64,000 bases of DNA, from positions 8,959 through 72,958 of the forward strand of contig VXML01000071.1 in the NCBI GenBank assembly GCA_009841115.1. Reading direction: 5' to 3'. This stretch comes from Gemmatimonadota bacterium. GTDB taxonomy: Bacteria > Latescibacterota > UBA2968 > UBA8231. A model generated the notes under the pieces. That model worked only from the letters and a program-made list of their open reading frames with translations, searched no databases and had not been told where the DNA came from. Below are positions 16,333 through 24,630 of the stretch, piece by piece. How positions within the stretch are numbered: the first letter of the stretch is position 1; each line of letters opens with the position of its first letter. Both the position numbers and the translations under genes were made by a program.

Positions 16333-18337
16333 CTACCGACACCGAACGAAATTGCTCTGATGCTTCCTTGTCCGCATCTACCTTTATGTGCAAAAGGTAG
16401 ATGCCCGGAGGGACCAGCACCCCTTGGTCGTCGTGCCCATCCCATTGCACAGTGTAAAAACCCTTGTTTAATTTCCCGCGAACCAATGCCCTGACCCGCT
16501 GGCCTGTAAGGGCATAGACTCCGATCTCAGTGGCGATATCTTCCACGCCCAGTAACGTAAATGCGATGTCGAGTTCGTCGTTGATGCGGTCGCCGTTGGG
16601 CGTCAGGACCGACGAGTCCAACGCAATCTCGGAAAGCGCTTCTATGGAGGTCCCCGTAGCGAAGACGCGGATGTCGTCGCTATGGAGCTCTGCACTCGCG
16701 TCGCCCGGATCAATCGACTGGGGCAGGTTTTCCCCCGTCAGTTCCAACACCTCGCCGAGGAAATAGGTAGTAAAATCCAACAAAGCCGTGCGAAAGGTCA
16801 GCCGCAGATGCTCCTCGCCATCGGCGCGCACTACTTTATGCGAGGGGAAATATACCGCTAAAACCCCATCGGCGAAGCGGACGCTGTCGGGGACTACTTC
16901 CGCTAGCGGCTGTCCAATCTCCAGCTTGGCGAACTCGGCCTCAGCTACAGTATTGAGTTTGATCGCATCAAAGCCTAGCTGACCGTCGGTGCCGAAACTA
17001 GCCAAGACGTCGTAGATAAATGTTGTCTCCTGACCTGCCGGCGCTTCGGGCACCTGGTCTCCTCCCCCAGCCAAACCCACCTCGCCAACGAGGGATTCCA
17101 CGAGGAGCGGCGAGTACTCAATCGCCACGGATTTCACCCGACCGAAACTGTGGAAATCCTCAGCTACCATATTGAACTGAAGCTGCATATAGCGCCGTGC
17201 ATCCGGCGAACGGAGTAACTGGCCGGAGCGGTCGTAGGGCGTTGACCAGAAACTCCAGTTTTGCTCGTCGAGCTTGATCGACGATTTGTCGCCGGGGCGA
17301 TTGCCTTGGACAAAGGGCGATTTCTCCAGCGCCTTGTTGTAAACCGCTTCCTCTACTTGCCGTTCCGCACCTATGTCGCTGATGATGTAGTACGCCTTCG
17401 GAGTATCGTCTCTGCCGGTGCGCGTTTCCAACACCAAGCTGATCGGCGCGTCCGGGGCCGGCATGGGTTCTGGTTCGCCCGGCGTTTTGCGGAACTTTTC
17501 GAACTCCCAGAAGATGCGCCCGAAATTCACCGGCGCACCCAAGTCGATAACCGCTGTGCGATAACTAGTCTCCGGCGCAAAACCCTCGCCGTACACCTCA
17601 ATCTCGCTCAGCATGTACACCTGTGCGATCAGATTAAAGGCAATGCGCAAAAAACGCAGAGTCTGCGCGGGGAAACGGACATCTATAACGCGGTCGGAGT
17701 TGACGAAGGTGCGGGATAGTACCTGCTCTAGAGTGTGAGGCCTGTCTTCTTCGCTGAGCAGGAGAAAATCCACCGATTCTCTGGCACCCGATATTTCATA
17801 CGCCCGGGGGAAGCGCTGCTTGCGCAAGCCTCCGCCTTCGTCCAGTCCGGTAGCCGGGGGATAGAATACCACGCGGTTTATGGGAATGGGAAACGCAAAG
17901 TCGAAAGTATATATATCTTCCCGGCGACCCCCACCCACTACAGACCAGCGCAGCTTGGTCACCGTAGCGAGATCTCCGTCGATGACCTGAAAGGGGGCCG
18001 TGTGGTAGAGGGGCAGAATGCTGGTCCAGAAACGAGGCGTTACCCCTAACTCAAAATCGTCCCTTTTGGGCTGCTTGCCTAGCTGCCAAGTGCTACCCAA
18101 AATCGTGGTATATTCACCGCTCTCCGTGCGGGGACCTGCGATGATATTCTGCTGCGGCAAGAGTTCGAGGGGCTGTAGGGCACCATCGACGGGGACCGTC
18201 TCCAAGCCTACTACTCGCTCACCCAGTTCGTCCCATGGGATCCCGCCCTGTCCGAGGACCAAGGTGTGGATCTCGGCCCGTAGCGACTCAATGCCGCTCA
18301 ACAACACCGCAGCAACGGCAATGAAAGTAATTTTCAT
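16325..18337 (-). CDS. Secreted surface protein, paralogue with FlgD-like C-terminus
   Basis: A 670-residue protein. The ATG at 18337 begins the signal peptide MKITFIAVAAVLLSGIESLRA. Residues about 75-240 hold a discoidin-like sandwich (DGDLATVTKLRW, FDFAFPIPINRVVFYPP), followed by a second beta-rich region and a FlgD-type domain (VLTPNGDRINDELDIAFTLL, WDGHDDQGVLVPPGIYLLHI) ending in RSVSVAY. It shares layout and C-terminus with the proteins at 13908 and 20829. Its role at the surface is unknown; polysaccharide or cell-surface binding is inferred from the discoidin-like regions. Confidence 0.75.
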   Translation of the reverse strand: MKITFIAVAAVLLSGIESLRAEIHTLVLGQGGIPWDELGERVVGLETVPVDGALQPLELLPQQNIIAGPRTESGEYTTILGSTWQLGKQPKRDDFELGVTPRFWTSILPLYHTAPFQVIDGDLATVTKLRWSVVGGGRREDIYTFDFAFPIPINRVVFYPPATGLDEGGGLRKQRFPRAYEISGARESVDFLLLSEEDRPHTLEQVLSRTFVNSDRVIDVRFPAQTLRFLRIAFNLIAQVYMLSEIEVYGEGFAPETSYRTAVIDLGAPVNFGRIFWEFEKFRKTPGEPEPMPAPDAPISLVLETRTGRDDTPKAYYIISDIGAERQVEEAVYNKALEKSPFVQGNRPGDKSSIKLDEQNWSFWSTPYDRSGQLLRSPDARRYMQLQFNMVAEDFHSFGRVKSVAIEYSPLLVESLVGEVGLAGGGDQVPEAPAGQETTFIYDVLASFGTDGQLGFDAIKLNTVAEAEFAKLEIGQPLAEVVPDSVRFADGVLAVYFPSHKVVRADGEEHLRLTFRTALLDFTTYFLGEVLELTGENLPQSIDPGDASAELHSDDIRVFATGTSIEALSEIALDSSVLTPNGDRINDELDIAFTLLGVEDIATEIGVYALTGQRVRALVRGKLNKGFYTVQWDGHDDQGVLVPPGIYLLHIKVDADKEASEQFRSVSVAY

Positions 18338-18547
18338 TCGTCCAGACTCTGGGTTGCAATCCCCGTATCGGTAAGGGGCGGTTTGCAAACCACCCCCTAC
18401 AAATTCGGCGCATAGGCGACAGAATATATGGCAGAACGATGGCGCTATAAAGCCCTCGCGATCGAGGAGAACCGCTTGTCACTGTTGATTTTCTGCCCTA
18501 GAATTAAAATTTGCCTCATAGCCGACACAGACTGGCGATAATACGAC

Positions 18548-20104
18548 ATGACTAATGCCACACACACCCTGCTACTTCCCAACCAAGTTGACGAGACCCT
18601 CGCCGCGCACTTTGCCGAACTTGGCGTCGGCACAATCGCCGCCTACAAACTCTGGTGCCACCGGCACGGCCTGAGCACAGCGTTAGATAAGACGCCGCAA
18701 GAGCGGTCTGAGGAACAAGCGCTTTTCGCCGCGTTGCAGCCTTCGGTAGATCCAGCAGCCAGCAAGGAACACGACCCTCGCCGCGCCGCGCTAATCGGCC
18801 GGCTGTTCAACGGCGAGTTAGAGGACGAAAAGCTCAACGACCTGCTCTCGCGGCTGCGCGTTGAACGCAATGCGCTGGCCGACAATCCAGACGCCCAAAA
18901 GGCCTTAGGGCGGCTAGTGCTGCACGTCGAAAAATACGGCCATTTGCTGCGGCCCATGCCAGTGCTCAAGCGCCTCGGTGCCAACCGTGCCAACACCTAT
19001 ATCGCCGCCCTCGGGCAACTGGCGCGGCACCACCGCGCCTGGCTGCGACCAGTGGAGGAGTGGCGACCCGACACGGCCAAGGAGCGACCGCAGTTCCAGT
19101 CGCTGGTACGACACCTGCTCGCCCGCTACGAGGTTCCCGCGCCTATGGATACCGCTTGGCTCCAAGGGCATACTGAGGAAGCCTATCAACAGCAGGAGTG
19201 GTTCAAGCACGTAGCCGGCGGCCAAAACCTGCGCACTGCGGGTGTGCCGATGAAAGTCACCAAGCGCATGGCGCATATCTTCATGCAGATGAATCATCTA
19301 CATCATACCCTGCTTCAAGCACTGCGCATCGCCCAAGCGGAGGCACTCGGCGGCGATTCCCACTGCTCTTGGTACGTAGCTGCCACACCACTGGGTGACT
19401 CGTTGGAAAACGAGGACTTCTGGATCTCGGTCATCCACTTCTACGTCAACAACTACCCCATGCTGCACCGCACCTACTTCCTGCCGGTTTACGACTACAT
19501 CCGCCACCAGAAGTACCTGCCCCAGCAGATTGCGCAACCCGACGGCACCCAAATCGAGGGCCCTCCACCACAGCCCAACTTCTGCATGAAGGGCCGCAGT
19601 GCCGCCAAGCTACTCAACCAAGTGGATCAGTGGCACGAGACGTTGTCGGGAGCAGAAGACGTGCCGCTCAAGACGTGGGCGGCTACAGGTTTGGCTGGTT
19701 TCCGCCTCGAAGAATACGACGAGCAGCTCAAGTGCAATCTCGTCTGGACTATCTACGAACTCTGTACCTCACAACAGCTCCAGACCGAAGGCCGCATCAT
19801 GGGCCACTGCGTCTTTTCCTACACCGACCAATGTCTTGCTGGCGACACCTCAATCTGGTCGCTGCGGGCGATCAACGCCGACGCCGAAGACGCCCTCGAA
19901 AAACGCGTCCTCACCATCGCCGTTGACAACCACCAGCGGGCCGTCACCCAAGCCCGAGGCAAGTTCAACATGGCGCTCAATCAGCGGGAACGGCTAGAGA
20001 AAAGACGCCGGGCCGGTTCTCTATACGTGCATTTGTTGCGCGAGTCAGCGCGGATTTTGCGCTTGTGGAGCGATAAGGTGGGGTTGGTACAGAAGGGCAC
20101 GTGA
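18548..20104 (+). CDS. PcfJ-like domain protein
   Basis: A 518-residue protein on the plus strand inside a minus-strand run. The C-terminal part (about 415-490) has the PcfJ signature: GRIMGHCVFSYTDQCLAGDTS, an IWSLR strand and LTIAVDNHQRAVTQARGKFN. PcfJ proteins were named from conjugative plasmids; their biochemical role is not established. The N-terminal 400 residues are helical and unassigned. No clear ribosome-binding site precedes the ATG at 18548. A decayed copy of its last codons lies at 20736-20787, beyond the coiled-coil gene, which suggests local rearrangement or mobility. Confidence 0.7.
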   Translation: MTNATHTLLLPNQVDETLAAHFAELGVGTIAAYKLWCHRHGLSTALDKTPQERSEEQALFAALQPSVDPAASKEHDPRRAALIGRLFNGELEDEKLNDLLSRLRVERNALADNPDAQKALGRLVLHVEKYGHLLRPMPVLKRLGANRANTYIAALGQLARHHRAWLRPVEEWRPDTAKERPQFQSLVRHLLARYEVPAPMDTAWLQGHTEEAYQQQEWFKHVAGGQNLRTAGVPMKVTKRMAHIFMQMNHLHHTLLQALRIAQAEALGGDSHCSWYVAATPLGDSLENEDFWISVIHFYVNNYPMLHRTYFLPVYDYIRHQKYLPQQIAQPDGTQIEGPPPQPNFCMKGRSAAKLLNQVDQWHETLSGAEDVPLKTWAATGLAGFRLEEYDEQLKCNLVWTIYELCTSQQLQTEGRIMGHCVFSYTDQCLAGDTSIWSLRAINADAEDALEKRVLTIAVDNHQRAVTQARGKFNMALNQRERLEKRRRAGSLYVHLLRESARILRLWSDKVGLVQKGT

Positions 20105-20110
20105 GCACAT

Positions 20111-20533
20111 CTACAATTTGAAGAAAAGCGTCCCCATCATCGACAGCCAAGTGGTGATGACCAAACCGATAACTAAGTTGAATTTGCCGTTGAAGTCGCG
20201 GCGTAGCTCGCGTGTTTCGACTTCAATTTTGTTATCGAGCGCGTCGAGTTTGCCTTCGACTTTGTGGTCGAGAGCGTCGATCCTGTCTGTAAATTCGGCC
20301 TTGAGAGCGTCGAACTTGGCCTCGGTCTTGGCCTCAAGAGCGTCGATCTTAGACTCAGTCTTGGCCTCAAGAGCATCGATCTTAGACTCAGTCTTGGCCT
20401 CAAGAGCATCGATCTTAGACTCGAGTTTGGTACTGTTTTCGCGCACATCCGTCTCAATGAGACTCAGGCGATGGTCAATCTGCTGCAAAACATCGCGGGT
20501 AGTGAGCTCGGCAGAGGGTTGTGGATTAGACAT
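20111..20533 (-). CDS. Coiled-coil protein with C-terminal membrane helix (Bdr-like)
   Basis: A 140-residue protein. Residues 30-105 are a coiled coil of 11-residue (hendecad) repeats, ESKIDALEAKT, three of them nearly identical at the DNA level. The C-terminus is one membrane span (FNLVIGLVITTWLSMMGTLFF). This resembles Borrelia Bdr proteins and the DUF1640-type coiled-coil membrane proteins in layout. It lies convergent to the PcfJ-like gene, 6 bp from its stop, between that gene and its decayed tail copy. Function unknown; repeat number may vary between strains. Confidence 0.7.
   Translation of the reverse strand: MSNPQPSAELTTRDVLQQIDHRLSLIETDVRENSTKLESKIDALEAKTESKIDALEAKTESKIDALEAKTEAKFDALKAEFTDRIDALDHKVEGKLDALDNKIEVETRELRRDFNGKFNLVIGLVITTWLSMMGTLFFKL
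20325..20423 (-). repeat. Three 33-bp in-frame repeats
   Basis: Units at 20325-20357, 20358-20390 and 20391-20423 differ at only one or two bases and encode the hendecad ESKIDALEAKT. This is a likely slippage or recombination hotspot. Confidence 0.9.
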
Positions 20534-20735
20534 GTGAGTATCCTTTGGTATCGGGTCAAAGATAATCGGCTACATAGCGTATGCAAAATGCAGACCAATC
20601 GACTTAAATCATCCCGTACTCTGGACGATGGCTCTTTGTTCGGTGACGCGGTGTAGTGTAGGAGAAACAGCCGTGTTGCGATTGCGCTACAGCTCGAAGT
20701 GTCGGCCATCGCGCATTTGAATAGCGATTACTCTT

Positions 20736-20787
20736 GGATTTTGCGCTTGCGGACGATAAAGTGGGATTAGTGCAGAAGGGTGTGTAG
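20736..20787 (+). pseudogene. Decayed copy of the PcfJ-like gene 3' end
   Basis: GGATTTTGCGCTTG and the following bases align with 20052-20104 of the PcfJ-like gene, with one base missing and about ten substitutions. The frame still reads DKVGLVQKGV-stop, against DKVGLVQKGT-stop. Only the tail is present. The rest of 20534-20735 shows no gene. Confidence 0.6.
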
Positions 20788-20828
20788 GGACGGTTCGCGC
20801 TCCGCACCGTCCCATCGGCGGCCGTTAT

Positions 20829-22733
20829 TCAATATGCCACACTGAGCGTCCTAGCCAACACCTCTTCCCCCGATTCAGTCTCAGCCGCAATGCGCGCGAT
20901 ATAAGCCCCCGGAGGCACCAACTCACCGGTCGCATCGCGGCCATCCCAAGTGTGCTCGTAGGCTCCGGCGGACAAGGTGTCTAAAAATAGCTGACGCACC
21001 CGGCGTCCAGCCAAATCGTATATGCCGATGGAAAATTCGACTTCTTGCACCAGACGCAGGACTTGGAAGACAATGCGACTCTCTTCATTGACGCCATCCC
21101 CATTGGGCGTACATACCGCCGGTACGATCTGCATCGCGGATAAAATCCCACCCCCTGCGGCGTTGGAGAAAAAGACCCGATTGGTGTTGGTGCCAACACT
21201 CGGACTGGCATCGCCAGCAGCGACCGGCTGGGGCAAACGGCCTCCAGAGTCGATTAGGTGGCTCACCAAATCAGTGGCATAGACCAGAATAGCCGTGCGA
21301 AAAGTAACGCGCAGCGGCTGATTGTTGCTCGGCGTGACTCGGTTCGATGGGAAATACAACATCAGCCCCTGCGCATCCGCGTGGACGCTGTCGGGCACTA
21401 CCTCGACGAGCGGCTCCCCCATCTCGAATTTGAGCAACGTCGGTTCGGTTTGGGTCGCAATATGCAAGCCATCGAACCCAACCTGCGCATCGCTGCCAAA
21501 TTCCGCCCGGATGTCATAGGTAAAAAGGGTGTCTCGGCCTGCCGGCACCGCAACTACACCACCGGGAGGGAACGGATCTGCGAGAACGGCTATCTCGCCT
21601 ACGGCGTGGTCGGCCAGCGGCAGCGAGTAGCTAATAGCCAAGCTGTCTATCTGGACGAGATCGGTAGAAGTACCTTGAAAAAAGAGCTGAAAATCGAAAT
21701 ACCGCCTTGGGCCGGGCAGTTCGAGGGGATAGGTAAAAGTTCCCGTCGAATCAATGCGGATCGGATTCTTCCAAGTCCAGTTTTCGGCATCGTCGAGAAT
21801 AGAACCGCGGAAATCCTCCGCCAGCTTGGCATAGGCGTCTGCGGTCGTGAGCTGCTCTGAACCCGTTTCGCGATCGACGATCTCAAAATGGACCAAAGGG
21901 GTCTCGTCAGCGCCGTTGCGCAGAGTCAGATCCACGGACGCAGCAGCGGCCGCTGTCGGGAGCAGGACGCCGTCCGGCTGTCGGCGCAACTTGGTGGCTT
22001 TGATAGAGAGCGTGCCGAGAATTGCTGCCGTGGGCAATTCAATGAGCTTGGAGTTATAAGTGCCCTTGGGTACGAACCCTGTGCCAAAGGCTTGGATTTC
22101 CGCTATTTCAAATGGATTGGGCGACAGAATGCGCAGCCTGATAAAGCGGACTAGCTGCACTGGAAAGTCGACTACCGTCCTCGGCTCGGTCTGCAGATCA
22201 ACGCGCTTCAAGACCTGATAGCGTGGCTCTCCTTGCTGGGTATAGTCGCGGCCATCGTTTACGGAAAGCTCAAAGGCCCTCGGGAAGTCGTCGGGAAAAG
22301 ATGGGCTAGGGAAGTAGATCAGACGATTGGCCGGAAAGGAAGCCCCGAAATCCAAGAAAAAAATGCGACCCGTCTGATCGGTGCCCAGCCCTTTGAAGCG
22401 GTCGCCAGAGGAAGTCTGCTCATCGCCATCGACCAAGGCAGCGGCCGAGCCTTCGATCGCGGCGTTGTCCCATATATGGGCTCTCCCTTCGGCGACAAAG
22501 TCCAAGGTAGGCGAGTCGCTCCAGTCGAGCGAGCGAAGGATATTGTCGGTTTCTGCCAAGCCGATGGGACGGATCAGAGCCGGGTTTTGCAAATCTACTC
22601 CTCCGGCAACCGCGGCTTGGGAATCCCAAGAAAGCCCGTCCCCACCAACTTTATAGTTTTCGACTTGTGCCTCAAGCGGCGCGCTCAGACAACATACCCC
22701 GCACAAAGTGAGCCTGCTCGCCAGCAGTCTCAT
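20829..22733 (-). CDS. Secreted surface protein, third FlgD-domain paralogue
   Basis: A 634-residue protein. The ATG at 22733 overlaps the upstream stop as ATGA; a TTG 12 bp earlier is possible. A signal peptide is followed by a discoidin-like region (about 85-230: DGDEQTSSGDRF, IFFLDFGASFPANRLIYFPS), a second beta region and a FlgD-type domain (CTPNGDGVNEESRIVFQ, IGIYDLAGRRVRQL, WDGRDATGELVPPGAYIARI) ending in RTLSVAY. It is translationally coupled to the lipoprotein gene upstream, so the two products may work together at the outer membrane. Confidence 0.75.
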   Translation of the reverse strand: MRLLASRLTLCGVCCLSAPLEAQVENYKVGGDGLSWDSQAAVAGGVDLQNPALIRPIGLAETDNILRSLDWSDSPTLDFVAEGRAHIWDNAAIEGSAAALVDGDEQTSSGDRFKGLGTDQTGRIFFLDFGASFPANRLIYFPSPSFPDDFPRAFELSVNDGRDYTQQGEPRYQVLKRVDLQTEPRTVVDFPVQLVRFIRLRILSPNPFEIAEIQAFGTGFVPKGTYNSKLIELPTAAILGTLSIKATKLRRQPDGVLLPTAAAAASVDLTLRNGADETPLVHFEIVDRETGSEQLTTADAYAKLAEDFRGSILDDAENWTWKNPIRIDSTGTFTYPLELPGPRRYFDFQLFFQGTSTDLVQIDSLAISYSLPLADHAVGEIAVLADPFPPGGVVAVPAGRDTLFTYDIRAEFGSDAQVGFDGLHIATQTEPTLLKFEMGEPLVEVVPDSVHADAQGLMLYFPSNRVTPSNNQPLRVTFRTAILVYATDLVSHLIDSGGRLPQPVAAGDASPSVGTNTNRVFFSNAAGGGILSAMQIVPAVCTPNGDGVNEESRIVFQVLRLVQEVEFSIGIYDLAGRRVRQLFLDTLSAGAYEHTWDGRDATGELVPPGAYIARIAAETESGEEVLARTLSVAY

Positions 22734-23455
22734 TCTTGCACCCAATCTGCCGGCGGCTGATACCCTCTGAACACCTCGCGCTGGAAGCGATACGCCAGAT
22801 CTATGGTCTCGACGGGTTGCTGCCTAAAGTCGAAGCGAATCGCCACATCGCTAAGGTAAACGGTAAACTCATTGATATCGTGAGGTAACGCGGGAAACAC
22901 TATATACCCCTCTACTTCTTGGCCGCTAAAAACATCTTCGGCTGGGTACATAGTGCGAGTCAGAATCTCCCTGCGCTCTTGGAAGACACTGTAGGCATTA
23001 CCCGCATATCCGGGAATCATGGAAGCATAGAATTCGAGGATGTCCGTTCTGTTGAGGGGATCGTATTCGCGGCCAGCCTGTTGAGAGACGAGGGTTATGC
23101 GGGTGGGATCCAGATGCACTTTGGGATACTCGTAGTTTTTCACCTGAACCGCAAAGACAGTGTACTTGGGCGGCGTGTAGGTATCGCCCAGCGGCTTCCA
23201 GTTGCCAAAGGTATATGGATTCTTGGAATTGGCACCCGCCACAGAGTAGTCGGCGAATTGCCGGTTCAGCTCTTGGTCCGTCATGGGACGCAGGGAAACT
23301 TCGAGGCGGTTAAAAACCGCAATAATGGTCCCGTCGTCCTCAACCGAAGCATAGGCTTCTTGGCTATTTTCGGGCGCGGGTTCGATTGGTCCTGGGAAGT
23401 AACGACCGCAACCGATCAACACCAACAGCACCAAGACACTCAAGCATGGACTCAT
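22730..23455 (-). CDS. Lipoprotein of unknown function
   Basis: A 241-residue protein. The ATG at 23455 is chosen because it opens a lipoprotein signal (MSPCLSVLVLLVLIGC). The mature part is beta-rich with YTVFAVQVKNYEYPKVHLDP and VEGYIVFPALPHDINEFTVY segments, which recall immunoglobulin-like sandwich domains of envelope proteins. No known family is certain. The stop overlaps the start of the FlgD-domain surface protein by 4 bp. Confidence 0.65.
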   Translation of the reverse strand: MSPCLSVLVLLVLIGCGRYFPGPIEPAPENSQEAYASVEDDGTIIAVFNRLEVSLRPMTDQELNRQFADYSVAGANSKNPYTFGNWKPLGDTYTPPKYTVFAVQVKNYEYPKVHLDPTRITLVSQQAGREYDPLNRTDILEFYASMIPGYAGNAYSVFQERREILTRTMYPAEDVFSGQEVEGYIVFPALPHDINEFTVYLSDVAIRFDFRQQPVETIDLAYRFQREVFRGYQPPADWVQE

Positions 23456-23552
23456 GGCAAAGCGCTTCCCCAAAATCCTACAAAACGCGAAAGCGGGGGA
23501 GTAGAGATAATCGCACCTCTCCTCCCCCGCTATAAAATAAAATGGAAAAATT

Positions 23553-24461
23553 TTACTCGTCGAAAGTAGCCTTAATTTTTCCCCAAGTACTGCCTTCGAC
23601 CGCAGTGCCAGCATCGCTGCCCCGAGTGTACTCACCTACGGTCAATAGGGTAAAGTCAGAGGCGAAATCCTGATCTCTATGCGCCCCGTTGACATCCCCG
23701 GTGACAAGCTGATGCGTCCGGGCGGCACCCTCAGCCGGTGTCGTATCGGCCTCGTTGAGCTGATAGGTGAGACCAATGGTCATTCCCGGCTGCAGGACCA
23801 CGCGTTCGGTAGATGCCTCGTCGTTTTCCAAGTTGACCCACAGCGGCATGGCGAACTCATAGCCGAGGGTGACATTGGTCGATCCGTGCGTAGCGCCAGG
23901 AGGGCTGAGACTGACATCGGCCTCAATATAGGCCGTGGCCCACTGCTTAGCCGGATCGGCATCTTTGCGCAGCCAAGTCGTGCCGTTGCCGTAGGGCGTC
24001 GAATACCCGCCGGGCACCTGCACGTGCATGGTCCACTGCTGCGCATTCACTTGGTTCGGATCGCGGTACGGACCGCCGCTGTGGTCGCCGTCGGTAATAA
24101 TTTCGAGATCGTCCTCATACCATCCGTTTTCCGGATCCGTTTCGGCCGCGTGCAGCGAATCGTCCGTCACCCGCACAAAGCCATAGATGCGATTGTCGGG
24201 TGCCTGCGACCAAGCGGTCCTGATGGAAACATCAATATCGCTCTTGTCTGGAATTACCTGCTGTACGACCTCGCCCATTTCGTCGGGAGTGACGATGAAA
24301 TTGGGATCGTACCACGCCCAATCCCCATCTTCACCATCGGCGACGTACGTCACATCCGAAGGCCATTCCAAAGCGAAATACCCAAAACCATTGGCGTTGC
24401 TGTGCGCAAAGCACGTGCTCGCAGCCAACAGCAAAACGCCAAAAACAGCACAGATTCTCAT
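23553..24461 (-). CDS. Secreted protein, CBM9/DOMON-like domain
   Basis: A 302-residue protein with AAAGGAGG at the correct distance from the ATG at 24461 and a signal peptide ending CFAHS. Residues 40-220 look like a CBM9/DOMON-type sugar- or haem-binding beta-sandwich: VADGEDGDWAWYD, IYGFVRVTDDSLHAAE, YEDDLEIITDGDHSGG. It probably binds a carbohydrate outside the cytoplasm. It is the first gene of a run that continues with the lipoprotein and surface protein genes. Confidence 0.6.
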   Translation of the reverse strand: MRICAVFGVLLLAASTCFAHSNANGFGYFALEWPSDVTYVADGEDGDWAWYDPNFIVTPDEMGEVVQQVIPDKSDIDVSIRTAWSQAPDNRIYGFVRVTDDSLHAAETDPENGWYEDDLEIITDGDHSGGPYRDPNQVNAQQWTMHVQVPGGYSTPYGNGTTWLRKDADPAKQWATAYIEADVSLSPPGATHGSTNVTLGYEFAMPLWVNLENDEASTERVVLQPGMTIGLTYQLNEADTTPAEGAARTHQLVTGDVNGAHRDQDFASDFTLLTVGEYTRGSDAGTAVEGSTWGKIKATFDE

Positions 24462-24630
24462 AGTTATCCTCCTTTTAGAGATTAAATTGGCTGTTTTGTT
24501 TGTCAGATATGCTCGTTCTGCTAACAACTAAAACCTCCTTTTTGAATGGTTAGACCATACGCCCTTTTGCCCATTCAAGCTATTTAATAGCATAGTGCAT
24601 GTCAACTTTCACTATGGAGGCTTGCCCGCC

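Noticed and set aside
20325..20423. CRISPR-like array
   Set aside because: The 33-bp units are adjacent without spacers and encode a coiled coil.
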